DNA from: Gemmiger sp. An120
GTDB lineage: Bacteria; Bacillota; Clostridia; Oscillospirales; Ruminococcaceae
NCBI RefSeq assembly: GCF_002160955.1
Contig: NZ_NFLN01000019.1
Span: forward strand, 1 to 57,616
Length of the DNA: 57,616 nucleotides
Direction of reading: 5' to 3'
Each line of letters begins with the position of its first letter. Position 1 is the first letter of the stretch. The position numbers were made by a program, and so were the translations under genes. A model generated the notes under the pieces. That model was not told the origin of the DNA, did not search any database, and saw only the letters and a list, made by a program, of their open reading frames with translations. Below are positions 25,361 through 33,821 of this stretch, piece by piece.

Positions 25361-25452
25361 GGCCGGAACCAGGCTGAACATAGCCCCACAATGGGAAGTC
25401 TGTGTGACGAAACGGTACTGAATTTTCTGCGTATGAAATTGCGAGGCAACCT

Positions 25453-26544
25453 ATGAACAAATGGAAAATAGCCCTGATTCCAGGCGAAACGGTGGGACCG
25501 GAACTGATCCGGGAAGCCGATCGGCTTCTGGATACAGTTGGCCGTGTTTACCATATCCCGATGGAAAGAATCCATCTTTGTGCCGGCGGTGCGGCTATCG
25601 ATCGGTGGAATGATCCTCTGCCTGCCGCAGTCAGGGCGCGGGCGGCATCCTGCGATGCCATATTGTTCGGCAGTATAGGGGCTGCCAAATACAACGCGCT
25701 GCCTCCAGAGAAGAACCCTGCGCGTGCCTTACTGGAATTGCGCTCTGTGTTCGGGGTCACCACAAATCTGCGGCCGGTAAGGCTTCGTCCCGAACAGATT
25801 GACCTTTCTCCCTTAAAACCGGAGATAATTCCAGGCGGTTTTGACATTCTTCTGGTTCGGGATGTGCGCGGCGGAATGTTGGCCGCCCGGGAGCAGCGGC
25901 ACGCAGTAGGAAAGTGCGGCCAGTCCGCCAGTGATCTGGAATACTACGATGAGCGAATTGTGATGCACACGGCCCGCCGGGCGTTTGAGGCTGCTTCACA
26001 GCGCACAGGCAGGCTGATCAGTCTGGATAAGGCCAATGTTTTGGCATCCAGTGTGCTGTGGCGGCAAACGGTCACCCGGCTTGCAGCGGAGTATCCGAAG
26101 GTTGCACTGGAACACCGCTTTATTGATACGGCTGCCATGGATGTGATCCGGGCTCCGCAGGACTTCGATGTGATCCTGACGGGAAATGTGTTCGGTGACA
26201 TTCTGGCGGATGAACTGGCACAGCTTTCTGGCATAGCCCCCCAGCTTGGCAGTGCGGAGCTTGCCCCGGACGGGCGGGGGCTGTATACCTTGAATCAGCT
26301 GCACTATCCCGGAGAAAACCTGGCCGGTCAGGGAAAAGTTTGCCCGCTGGGGATTCTGGCAGCTACGGCTATGCTGCTGCGGTATACCTGTCATCGTCCG
26401 GACGCGGCGCAGGCAGTGGAACAGGCAATCGATACGGTTATATCCGCTCATTTGGCAACTCCGGATATCTGCCGAAAAGGGGATACCATCCTGTCCACAG
26501 AGGAGCTGGGCGGTGCTGTTTGCCAGTGTATCCGGTCAGAATAA
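25453..26544 (+). CDS. Isopropylmalate/isocitrate-dehydrogenase-family beta-decarboxylating enzyme, divergent
   Basis: 363 residues, ATG after GCGAGG. The family oxidises a 2R,3S-hydroxyacid with NAD(P) and releases CO2 to give a 2-oxoacid. Conserved: IPGETVGPELIREA, GSIGAAKYNALPPEKNPARAL (shown as GSIGAAKYNALPPE), substrate arginines in VTTNLRPVRL and VRDVRGG, LDKANVLASSVLWRQ (LeuB VDKANVLESSRLWR), and TGNVFGDILADELAQLSG. The coenzyme loop of LeuB, HGSAPDIAGK, is replaced by a stretch reading YPGENLAGQGK after a shifted histidine, and the ELTGG loop is DVRGG. So substrate and coenzyme may differ from LeuB; tartrate/D-malate and methylmalate dehydrogenases belong to the same family. It would feed its 2-oxoacid to the oxidoreductase at 14394. 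Confidence 0.82.
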   Translation: MNKWKIALIPGETVGPELIREADRLLDTVGRVYHIPMERIHLCAGGAAIDRWNDPLPAAVRARAASCDAILFGSIGAAKYNALPPEKNPARALLELRSVFGVTTNLRPVRLRPEQIDLSPLKPEIIPGGFDILLVRDVRGGMLAAREQRHAVGKCGQSASDLEYYDERIVMHTARRAFEAASQRTGRLISLDKANVLASSVLWRQTVTRLAAEYPKVALEHRFIDTAAMDVIRAPQDFDVILTGNVFGDILADELAQLSGIAPQLGSAELAPDGRGLYTLNQLHYPGENLAGQGKVCPLGILAATAMLLRYTCHRPDAAQAVEQAIDTVISAHLATPDICRKGDTILSTEELGGAVCQCIRSE

Positions 26545-26636
26545 AGTATTTATGGGAAAAAGTAAGAGAAAAAAGTCTGAAGTTTCAGACGAAAGCGAGG
26601 ATATTTATTGGCTTTTGTCATTTGAACTGTAAGTAT

Positions 26637-26677
26637 AAAAAGGCCGTTGCCGCGGTATCTGCGGCAACGGCCTTTTT
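26637..26677. terminator. Bidirectional intrinsic terminator
   Basis: Arms AAAAAGGCCGTTGCCGC (26637-26653) and GCGGCAACGGCCTTTTT (26661-26677), 7-nt loop, perfect pairing. It ends both the dehydrogenase gene and the convergent hydantoinase/oxoprolinase gene. Confidence 0.95.
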
Positions 26678-26728
26678 GTGTGTATCCCTGCTTGCTCCCT
26701 AAAACTCGCAATATTGAAATATAGCCTG

Positions 26729-28729
26729 TCAGAACCCCATGGCAGCGGTAGCGCAGGCGGTAACAACGGTTCCCAGATAAACTGTACCGGTTCGGGACTG
26801 TGCTTCGTTTGCATGCACTTGCGTTGTAACGGTGATTTCTCCCTGGGCTCCGCGCTTTTTAGCTTCGGACCGGGCATGCTCCTCGGCCTGGGTGCGCGCA
26901 TAGGCAATCGCGCCTTCCAACTCCTTGAAAAAGCTGCTGCTTTCCGTGCCGAATACCCTGAACCCGGAGATTCCATCCGCGTTGCTGCCCGGATTGATTT
27001 CAACCGAGCAGGAAACAACCGTATTGCCCATGATAGCGCCCAGCGCGTTGGCAATTTCGTAATTTTGCGGGATCACCGCGTGCGTTCCCAGCATACGGGC
27101 CACATCTTCAAGGAAGATCCCAATCGGGGCGCCCACACCGATCAGGGCAAAATTGGTGTGGAATGCACTGGTCAGCAGCCCGTTTCCGTCGGCCTTGGCA
27201 TCCTCGTATGCCACATCAATCAGACGCTTTTCTTCAGCGGATACGCCGTTTTTGTAATAGCGGGAATCCTTGTTTTCCAGCAGCGCTTCCACAATATTCC
27301 GGTACAGCTTCCGCTTGACCTCATCGTATACCCGTTCACACAGTTCATCTACCGAAATACCCAGATTCAAGGCAACAAATTCAGTGGCCAGTACAGCGGC
27401 TTCCCGGTTATACTCGGTAAAATCTCCCCGAATATGCATGATGTCGGTGGGGGTAAGCCCGCAGACTTCCACAACCCCATCCTTGAGCAGCCGGTCAATC
27501 TGCAGGGTGTATACATCTTTGCCAACCGCGGCGGCTGCGTCGGCAATCAACAGCGGCTTTTCCGCCAGAGCCTGACAAAATGCCTGTTCCTCGGGCGTAT
27601 ACCGGGGATTGCCGTGAATATCCCGCACGAGCCGGTAATGCTCGTACAGGAAACGGGTATGCGTTCGCGCACCCAGCCGGCGCAGATTCTCCAGTATGGA
27701 GGGTTCGGCCTGTGCCGCTACACACAGCGGGATGATGCGGTATTCTTCCAGCCGCAGCATTTCTCCCTGGTAGTGAATGGCGCTGTCGCCGCCCAGCCCG
27801 AAGGTTTTTACATATAGCCCGTTGACAAAGGTCCGCCATTTCCCGATAGAAACGCCGCCGGTTGCTGTGATAGGGGCGCCGTTCCGAATAATAGCCAGGT
27901 CGGTGGTGGTGCCGCCCATGTCCACTACAATCAGGTTTTGTTCACTGGTCAGGTGCATACAGCCGATGGCGCTGGCAGCCGGGCCGCAGAGCAGCGTTTC
28001 CACCGGCCGCAGGGAGGCAAACTCCTCGGACATCAGGCTTCCATCACTGCGCACAATAACGATGGCGGAGGGATGAATATCCCGGGCACAAAGCGCCTGT
28101 TTTACACTGGCCAGAAACTCACGGATCACCGGGAACAGCCCGGCGTTCAGCAGGGTGCTGGCGCCGCGCTGCAGGCAGTTCAGCTCCGAAAACAGCTCAT
28201 GCCCGCATACCACCGGCAGATCATGCTTCTTTTGAAACAGTTCCTTGGCCTTTTTCTCGTTGGCGGCGCCGTTTCGGGTAGCATTCATCTCCACAATGCC
28301 CACACCGTCCAGGTCATCAAAACCGGTTTCGGTGTCCCGCGCAAACTGTTCCCAGTCCGGTTCCCGGTCCGACTCACCGGAAAAATGAGTGAACGAATCC
28401 TGCAGGCAGATCTCGTCAACAGGCGGCAGCCCATATTGCGCGCCGTATTGCTCCAGAACCTTGCGGTCACCCCCGAAAAAGATGAGTTTGGCCCGTCCGC
28501 CTTTATTTTCCACACAGGCGTTGGTGGCCAGCGTTGTGGAAAGGGAGATAACCTCGGCCTGCTGCACAAGCGGCAGGGGAAGGTTGTCGATTGCCCCCAG
28601 AATGCCGATGGTCAGATCGTTGTGGGTGGTGCGGGACTTGGCAGTACCCAAAATGGCTTGGGATTCGAAATCATAGATCACCGCATCGGTATAGGTGCCG
28701 CCGGTATCAATGCCAATGCCGAGCTTCAT
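26729..28729 (-). CDS. Hydantoinase/oxoprolinase-family protein (HyuA-like), solitary
   Basis: 666 residues. Start is the ATG at 28729 (AAGGAGAT upstream), giving KLGIGIDTGGTYTDAVIYD, the family's N-terminal phosphate loop; an open frame continues upstream but has no family similarity. The central ASKHA-like domain has VVDMGGTTTDLAII, GLGGDSAIHYQ and ERENATILN-like RNGAANEKK positions. The C-terminal 150 residues carry GVGAPIGIFLEDVA and GSNADGISGFRVFG. The family performs ATP-dependent opening of cyclic amides (hydantoins, 5-oxoproline) or carboxylation reactions, usually with a HyuB partner, which is absent here. It is transcribed alone, away from the fatty acid operon. A shorter paralogue lies at 43015-44568. 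Confidence 0.85.
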   Translation of the reverse strand: MKLGIGIDTGGTYTDAVIYDFESQAILGTAKSRTTHNDLTIGILGAIDNLPLPLVQQAEVISLSTTLATNACVENKGGRAKLIFFGGDRKVLEQYGAQYGLPPVDEICLQDSFTHFSGESDREPDWEQFARDTETGFDDLDGVGIVEMNATRNGAANEKKAKELFQKKHDLPVVCGHELFSELNCLQRGASTLLNAGLFPVIREFLASVKQALCARDIHPSAIVIVRSDGSLMSEEFASLRPVETLLCGPAASAIGCMHLTSEQNLIVVDMGGTTTDLAIIRNGAPITATGGVSIGKWRTFVNGLYVKTFGLGGDSAIHYQGEMLRLEEYRIIPLCVAAQAEPSILENLRRLGARTHTRFLYEHYRLVRDIHGNPRYTPEEQAFCQALAEKPLLIADAAAAVGKDVYTLQIDRLLKDGVVEVCGLTPTDIMHIRGDFTEYNREAAVLATEFVALNLGISVDELCERVYDEVKRKLYRNIVEALLENKDSRYYKNGVSAEEKRLIDVAYEDAKADGNGLLTSAFHTNFALIGVGAPIGIFLEDVARMLGTHAVIPQNYEIANALGAIMGNTVVSCSVEINPGSNADGISGFRVFGTESSSFFKELEGAIAYARTQAEEHARSEAKKRGAQGEITVTTQVHANEAQSRTGTVYLGTVVTACATAAMGF

Positions 28730-29001
28730 GGATGAAATGCATCTCCTTATATGGAATCTACAGTTGTATAGTGCCCCCTGAAAACAAATGGAATTGTATA
28801 AGGGGAAAACGCATTTGAACGCTTCCATTGTATAAGAAAATGCTGCGTTCAACAAGTGGAAAACGCTACAGAATCTCAGCAAGAATAAAGCGGAAGTTTG
28901 GAGACATCCAATCGCTTGCTATCCGCTGGCTAAAAACAGGAAAGCGTATACCTGCGTGTATGCGCTTTTTCGTTTTGTCCTAAAAGATCGAAAAATTTAT
29001 C
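28730..29001. other. Intergenic region: TTGTATA repeats and an orphan terminator-like hairpin
   Basis: No gene was found in this stretch between divergent genes. TTGTATA occurs at 28764-28770, 28794-28800 and 28828-28834; read on the minus strand each gives TATACAA, so they could be alternative -10 boxes or regulator sites for the gene ending at 26729. A hairpin at 28941-28968 (arms AAAGCGTATAC / GTATGCGCTTT, one G-U) is followed by T-rich sequence on the plus strand. It looks like a terminator although no plus-strand gene precedes it. It may insulate the fatty acid promoter or end a small RNA. Confidence 0.5.
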
Positions 29002-29031
29002 TTGACAAATGCGGGCGGCCTGATGTAAGAT
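29002..29031 (+). promoter_or_regulatory. Sigma-A promoter of the fatty acid operon
   Basis: TTGACA (29002-29007), 18-bp spacer and TAAGAT (29026-29031). The 28-bp palindrome at 29041-29068 begins about where transcription should start. Confidence 0.8.
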
Positions 29032-29040
29032 ACTTAAAAC

Positions 29041-29068
29041 AATTTAGTTAAATAATTTTAATTAAATT
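29041..29068. promoter_or_regulatory. 28-bp palindromic operator, probable FabT/MarR-type site
   Basis: Arms AATTTAGTTAAA (29041-29052) and TTTAATTAAATT (29057-29068) pair with one mismatch around TAAT. AT-rich inverted repeats like this are typical of MarR-family operators. The site lies on the transcription start of the fatty acid operon, and the cluster's last gene (38219) encodes a MarR-family protein, its likely ligand. Confidence 0.75.
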
Positions 29069-29104
29069 GCTTGAATCAAAAATACGGGAAAGAAGGATTT
29101 ACCT

Positions 29105-29329
29105 ATGTTTGAGAAGGTCAAGAAGATTGTTGTGGATACCCTGAACTGCGAGATGGAGGACGTGACCATGGAGGCCCGCCTGGCGGAAGATCTGGAGGCT
29201 GACAGCCTGGACGCAGTGGAACTGAACATGGCGCTGGAAGATGAGCTGGGCGCCGGCGTGCCGGACGAGGAACTGGCCAACATGAAGACCGTGGGCGACA
29301 TCGTGAACTATCTGGAGGCCCACGCCTGA
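29105..29329 (+). CDS. acpP: Acyl carrier protein
   Basis: 74 residues, ATG with AAGAAGGA upstream. The 4'-phosphopantetheine attachment serine lies in EADSLDAVELNMALED (DSL motif, about residue 35). It carries growing acyl chains between the enzymes encoded downstream, all in the cytoplasm. It is the first gene of the operon, directly after the promoter and palindrome, and is acidic and of normal length. Its position with accB next suggests strong coordinated expression. Confidence 0.95.
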   Translation: MFEKVKKIVVDTLNCEMEDVTMEARLAEDLEADSLDAVELNMALEDELGAGVPDEELANMKTVGDIVNYLEAHA

Positions 29330-29357
29330 TAGGGCAGCGGCGAAAGGAGGGCTTTGC

Positions 29358-29786
29358 ATGACACAGCCGGAGCTGTTCGCGCTGATGGACAAATTTACGG
29401 CGGGTGGCCTGACCCGTCTGGAATACGAGGCAGGCGGGGCCCGTCTGGTGCTGGAAAAATCGGCATCCGGGCAGGCAGTGCCGGCCGCGGTTCCGGCGTC
29501 GGTTCCCACTGTTGCAGCCGCGCCGGAATCCCCGGCCGGTGAGGAAGGCGCCTGCATCAAGGCCCCGTTGGTGGGCACCTTTTATGTGGCGCCCCAGCCG
29601 GGCGCGGCACCCTTTGCCGCCCCGGGCGCCCGGCTGAAAAAAGGCGAACCGGTCTGCGTGCTGGAGGCCATGAAGATGATCAACCAGGTGCCTGCCCCCT
29701 GCGACTGCGAGGTGCTGGCGGTTCTGGCAAAAGACGGGGAACTGGTGGGCTTTGATACACCGCTGTTCCGCATCCGGGAGCTGTAA
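29358..29786 (+). CDS. accB: Biotin carboxyl carrier protein of acetyl-CoA carboxylase
   Basis: 142 residues, ATG after AAAGGAGGG. The N-terminal part (residues 1-40) is the usual helical segment, followed by an Ala/Pro/Val-rich flexible linker and the biotinyl domain: APLVGTFYVAPQPGA, KKGEPVCVLEAMKMINQV with biotinylated Lys106, and VGFDTPLFRI. It shuttles carboxybiotin between the AccC and AccDA enzymes encoded next. Length and domain order are standard. Confidence 0.95.
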   Translation: MTQPELFALMDKFTAGGLTRLEYEAGGARLVLEKSASGQAVPAAVPASVPTVAAAPESPAGEEGACIKAPLVGTFYVAPQPGAAPFAAPGARLKKGEPVCVLEAMKMINQVPAPCDCEVLAVLAKDGELVGFDTPLFRIREL

Positions 29787-29789
29787 ACC

Positions 29790-31169
29790 ATGCTGAAACG
29801 AGTGTTGATCGCCAATCGGGGCGAAATCGCGGTGCGGATCATCCGCGCCTGCCGGGAACTGGATATTGAAACGGTGGCGGTGTACTCCACCGCCGACGCG
29901 CAGTCGCTGCCGGTGCAGCTGGCCACCCGGGCGGTTTGCATCGGGCCGCCCCGCGCCGCCGACAGCTATCTGAATCAGACGGCGGTGCTTACCGCCGCGG
30001 TGGAAAGCGGCTGTGACGGGGTACACCCCGGGTACGGCTTTCTGTCGGAAAACGCCGATTTTGCCGACCTGTGTGCCCGCTGCGGGCTGAAATTCATCGG
30101 CCCTTCCGGGGATGTTATCCGCCGCATGGGCAACAAGGCCGCGGCCCGGGCGCTGATGCAAAGCGCCGGGGTACCGGTGGTTCCTGGCTCGGATGGCCCT
30201 GTGCCCGATGCGGAAACAGCGGCCCAGGTAGCCGAGAAAATCGGGTATCCGGTGTTGCTCAAAGCCAGCGCCGGGGGCGGCGGACGAGGAATGCGCCGGG
30301 TGTATGACCCTGAGAACCTGATTCCCGCCTTTGAAGAAGCCCGGGCCGAGGCGGTTGCCTGCTTCGGCGACGGGGAGATGTATCTGGAAAAGCTGATCCT
30401 GAATCCGCGCCATATCGAGTTTCAGATCCTGGCCGACAGCCAGGGCAACGTGGTGCACCTGGGCGAGCGGGACTGCTCCATCCAGCGGCGCAACCAGAAA
30501 CTGATGGAGGAATCACCTAGTCGGGCTCTTACCGACGAACTGCGCACCCGGATGGGCCGGGACGCGGTGCAGGCGGCCCGGGCCTGCGGCTACGAGGGCG
30601 CGGGTACGGTGGAGTTCGTGCTGGACAGCGCGGGCAACTACTATTTCATCGAGATGAACACCCGCATTCAGGTGGAGCATCCCATTACCGAGATGGTCAC
30701 AGGGCTGGATCTGGTGCGGGAACAGCTGCGGATTGCTGCCGGCCTGGAACTGCCGGTGCAGCAGGAGCAGGTGAACCTCACCGGCCACGCCATCGAAGTG
30801 CGGATCAACGCTGAGGATCCGGCTCATGATTTCCGGCCCGCGCCGGGGGTTACGCGGTTTTTGCATCTGCCCGGCGGCTGCGGGGTGCGGGTGGATACCG
30901 CTTTGTACAACGGCTGCGAACTGAGCCCCTGGTACGATTCCCTGGCGGCCAAGGTCATTGTCCATGCCCCCACCCGTCTGCAGGCCATCCGCCGGATGCG
31001 CCGGGCGCTGGAGGAGCTGGTGGTGGAGGGTTACCCCACCGGGGCTGACCTGGCCCACATGATCCTGTATCACCCGGATTATCTTAAGGGCGAGTACGAT
31101 ACCGGCTTTCTGGAACAGAATCTGGAGAGCCTGCTGCGGCTGAGCCGCGTGGAGGAGGCGAGCGAATGA
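29790..31169 (+). CDS. accC: Biotin carboxylase of acetyl-CoA carboxylase
   Basis: 459 residues, ATG 3 bp after accB. ATP-grasp enzyme that carboxylates biotin with bicarbonate. Motifs: VLIANRGEIAVRIIRACREL, VHPGYGFLSENADFA, KASAGGGGRGMR (glycine-rich loop), HIEFQILADSQGNVVHLGER in shorter form HIEFQILAD, GERDCSIQRRNQKLMEE, FIEMNTRIQVEHPITEMVTG and the C-terminal NAEDPAHDFRPAPG. The frame overlaps accD by 4 bp (ATGA), indicating translational coupling. Confidence 0.95.
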   Translation: MLKRVLIANRGEIAVRIIRACRELDIETVAVYSTADAQSLPVQLATRAVCIGPPRAADSYLNQTAVLTAAVESGCDGVHPGYGFLSENADFADLCARCGLKFIGPSGDVIRRMGNKAAARALMQSAGVPVVPGSDGPVPDAETAAQVAEKIGYPVLLKASAGGGGRGMRRVYDPENLIPAFEEARAEAVACFGDGEMYLEKLILNPRHIEFQILADSQGNVVHLGERDCSIQRRNQKLMEESPSRALTDELRTRMGRDAVQAARACGYEGAGTVEFVLDSAGNYYFIEMNTRIQVEHPITEMVTGLDLVREQLRIAAGLELPVQQEQVNLTGHAIEVRINAEDPAHDFRPAPGVTRFLHLPGGCGVRVDTALYNGCELSPWYDSLAAKVIVHAPTRLQAIRRMRRALEELVVEGYPTGADLAHMILYHPDYLKGEYDTGFLEQNLESLLRLSRVEEASE

Positions 31170-32056
31170 ATGACTGGTTTGCCGCCCGGCGGCAGCGGAT
31201 GCTGCGGCTCAAGGTGCGGCGGGAGGGCGAGCGCCCCTTTACGCCCCGTCTCTCGGCCGCCGCGCCGGTGTTTGAACAGTGTCCCCGCTGTAAGGCGGCG
31301 GTGACCCGGGCCCACTGGGAGAAAAACCGGTTGGTCTGTCCGGAATGCGGATTCCACCGCCCGGTGGGGGCCTACCGGCGGCTGTCCATGGTGCTGGATC
31401 CGGGCACCTTTCAGGAACTGGATCCGGATCTGGCCGCCGGCGATCCGCTGGGTTTCCCCGGTTACGGGGAAAAGCTGGCAGGGCTGCGCCGCCGCACCGG
31501 CCTGCGGGAAGCCGCCGTGGCCGCCAAGGGGCGGATCGGCGGGCTGCCGGTGGTGGTGGCGGTGCTGGACAGCCGGTTTCTGATGGGCAGTATGGGGGTG
31601 GCCGTGGGGGAGAAGATCGCCCGCGCCGCTGAGACCGCTGAAAAAGCCCGGCTGCCGCTGGTGATCTTCTGCGCCTCCGGCGGGGCCCGGATGCAGGAGG
31701 GCATTCTCTCCCTGATGCAGATGGGCAAGACCGCCGCCGCCGTAACCCGCTTCCGGGAAAAGGGCGGGCTGTACATTGCGTACCTGACCCATCCCACCAC
31801 CGGCGGGGTCACCGCCAGCTTTGCCATGCTGGGGGACATTACCCTGGCCGAGCCGGAAGCCCTGATCGGGTTTGCCGGGCCCCGGGTGATTGAACAGACC
31901 ATTGGAGAAAAGCTGCCCGCGGGATTCCAGCGGGCGGAATATCTGCAGGAGCACGGTTTTGTGGACGCGGTGGTGCCCCGGGACGAAATGCGGGACACCC
32001 TGGCAAAGCTGCTGCGCCTGCATCAAAAAGGAGGTGTGCGCCGTGACGCAGAATGA
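31166..32056 (+). CDS. accD: Acetyl-CoA carboxylase carboxyltransferase, beta subunit
   Basis: 296 residues. The N-terminal zinc ribbon is CPRC (residues 33-36 region) plus CPEC; the crotonase-like carboxyltransferase core has FCASGGARMQEGILSLMQM, LTHPTTGGVTASFAMLGD and GFAGPRVIEQT, with the oxyanion glycines intact. With AccA it transfers the carboxyl from biotin to acetyl-CoA to give malonyl-CoA. The stop overlaps the accA start by 14 bp. Confidence 0.95.
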   Translation: MNDWFAARRQRMLRLKVRREGERPFTPRLSAAAPVFEQCPRCKAAVTRAHWEKNRLVCPECGFHRPVGAYRRLSMVLDPGTFQELDPDLAAGDPLGFPGYGEKLAGLRRRTGLREAAVAAKGRIGGLPVVVAVLDSRFLMGSMGVAVGEKIARAAETAEKARLPLVIFCASGGARMQEGILSLMQMGKTAAAVTRFREKGGLYIAYLTHPTTGGVTASFAMLGDITLAEPEALIGFAGPRVIEQTIGEKLPAGFQRAEYLQEHGFVDAVVPRDEMRDTLAKLLRLHQKGGVRRDAE

Positions 32057-32870
32057 CGTCATTCCCGCCGCCCGGCGGGTGGCCCTGGCCCGGGAGCCGG
32101 GCCGGCCCGGCGTAAGCGGGGCGGTGCAGGCCCTGATTACCGACTTCTTTGAACAGCGGGGCGACCGGCTTTGCGCCGACGACCCGGCGGTGCTGGCCGG
32201 GGTGGGGCTGTTTCACGGCCGCCCGGTCACGGTGCTGGGCACCCGCAAGGGAACCGATCTGGAACAGAACCTGGCCTGCCATTTCGGTATGCCCACCCCG
32301 GAAGGCTACCGCAAAGCACTGCGGGCCATGGAACAGGCGGAGAAATTCAGCCGCCCCATCCTGACCTTTGTGGATACGCCGGGGGCATATCCTGGCCTGG
32401 AAGCCGAAGCCCGGGGCCAGGGCGCGGCCATTGCCGCCTGCCTGGCCCGGATGAGCACCCTCACGGTGCCGCTGATCGCGGTGATCCTGGGGGAAGGCGG
32501 CAGTGGCGGGGCGCTGGCTCTGGCTATGGGCAACCGGGTGCTGATGGCGGAAAACGCCGTGTATTCGGTGCTCTCGCCGGAGGGGTTTGCCTCTATTCTC
32601 TGGAAGGACAGCGCCCGGGCTCAGGAAGCCTGCGAACTGATGAAGCTCACCGCCGCCGATCTGTTGGAACTGCAGGTCATTGACCGGATTCTGCCCGAAC
32701 CGCCCGGCGGCGCGCACACCGATCCGGCGGCTTTCTGGCGCACCGTGGATACGGCGCTCCGGGATGAGCTGCGCCGGGCGGAAAAGCTGGCCGACCCGGC
32801 CCGCCACCGGCAGCGCCGGTTCCGGGCCATGGGCAATGACTGGCTCAGCGCCGGAAAGGAAACGATATGA
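32043..32870 (+). CDS. accA: Acetyl-CoA carboxylase carboxyltransferase, alpha subunit
   Basis: 275 residues from the GTG at 32043, preceded by AAAGGAGGTG. The open frame extends upstream inside accD but without family similarity. Core motifs: ITDFFEQRGDRLCADD, GTRKGTDLEQNLACHFGMP, EGYRKALRAMEQAEKF, FVDTPGAYPGLEAEARGQG, LGEGGSGGALALAMGN and LSPEGFASILWKD. The chain is shorter than the E. coli protein because the N-terminal helical part is reduced, as in many Firmicutes. It overlaps fabH by 4 bp. Confidence 0.95.
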   Translation: MTQNDVIPAARRVALAREPGRPGVSGAVQALITDFFEQRGDRLCADDPAVLAGVGLFHGRPVTVLGTRKGTDLEQNLACHFGMPTPEGYRKALRAMEQAEKFSRPILTFVDTPGAYPGLEAEARGQGAAIAACLARMSTLTVPLIAVILGEGGSGGALALAMGNRVLMAENAVYSVLSPEGFASILWKDSARAQEACELMKLTAADLLELQVIDRILPEPPGGAHTDPAAFWRTVDTALRDELRRAEKLADPARHRQRRFRAMGNDWLSAGKETI

Positions 32871-33808
32871 ACGGATTGCAACTGTTGGGAACCGGGCGCT
32901 GCCTGCCAAGCCGCCGGGTGACCAACGAGGATTTTGCCCGCACCCTGGATACCAGCGACGCCTGGATTACCGAGCGCACCGGTATCCGGCAGCGGTATTT
33001 CTGTGCCGAGGGGGAAACCGCCGTCTCGCTTGCGGTTGGTGCCGCCCGGCAGGCGCTGGAGGATGCGGGAGTACAGCCCGGGCAGGTTGGCCTGTGTATT
33101 GCGGCCACCTTTACCGCTGACCGGCGTACCCCGGCCCTGGCCTGCGAGGTGCAGGCCGCGCTGGGGCTGCCCCAGACCACCCTGTGCCTGGACATAAACG
33201 CCGCCTGCACCGGTTTTGTGGCCGCGCTGGAAACCGCCCGCTGTCTGCTGCTGGGCGGCCAGCTGGCCGGGCCCTATGCCCTGGTGCTGGGGGCGGAAAA
33301 GATCAGCAGCCTGCTGGATTTCTCCGACCGCAGCACCTGCGTGCTGTTCGGGGACGGGGCGGGTGCGGCCGTGGTGCGGCTGGATCCGCAGGCCCCCTGG
33401 GCGGCGGTGTTCGGCACCCGGGGCGACGGGCAGGTGCTGCACGGCGGCGGCCCGGAAGATCCCTATCTGGCCATGGATGGCCGGGCGGTGTTCCGGTTCG
33501 CGGTGGAAACGGTGCCGGTGTGCATCCGGGCCGTGCTGGACAAAGCCGGGCTGACCCTGGACGCGGTGGATCATCTGGTGCTGCACCAGGCAAACAGCCG
33601 CATCATCCACAGCATCGCCAAAAAGCTGGAACAGGCCCCGGCCCGGTTTTACGAGAATATGCAGCGGTACGGCAACACCTCGGCGGCCAGCATCCCCATC
33701 GCGCTGGACGAAATGCGCCGGGCGGGGCAGCTGTGCCCGGGCCAGACGGTGCTCTGCGCGGGATTCGGCGCGGGGCTTACCTGGGGCGGCGTGCTGCTGC
33801 GGGCATAA
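32867..33808 (+). CDS. fabH: 3-oxoacyl-ACP synthase III
   Basis: 313 residues. Thiolase-fold enzyme that starts chains by condensing an acyl-CoA with malonyl-ACP. Catalytic triad visible as Cys114 (NAACTGF), His240 (LHQANSRII) and Asn270 (YGNTSAASIP). The N-terminal ERTGIRQRYF and the DGAGAAVV signature near residue 165 are also present. ATGA overlap with accA. Primer choice (acetyl- or branched acyl-CoA) is not predictable by eye. Confidence 0.95.
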   Translation: MNGLQLLGTGRCLPSRRVTNEDFARTLDTSDAWITERTGIRQRYFCAEGETAVSLAVGAARQALEDAGVQPGQVGLCIAATFTADRRTPALACEVQAALGLPQTTLCLDINAACTGFVAALETARCLLLGGQLAGPYALVLGAEKISSLLDFSDRSTCVLFGDGAGAAVVRLDPQAPWAAVFGTRGDGQVLHGGGPEDPYLAMDGRAVFRFAVETVPVCIRAVLDKAGLTLDAVDHLVLHQANSRIIHSIAKKLEQAPARFYENMQRYGNTSAASIPIALDEMRRAGQLCPGQTVLCAGFGAGLTWGGVLLRA

Positions 33809-33821
33809 ACAAGGAGGAACT

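Noticed and set aside
14394-26544. Leucine biosynthesis cluster
   Set aside because: LeuCD- and LeuB-like genes suggest it, but leuA is absent, the dehydrogenase loops are altered, and the partners are a transporter, oxidoreductase and acyl kinase under a LacI repressor.
11027-28923. Similar 17-mers CCAATCACTTGCTATCC (minus strand near 11027-11043) and CCAATCGCTTGCTATCC (near 28908-28923)
   Set aside because: A single 16/17 match is expected several times by chance in a window this size, and no shared context was found.
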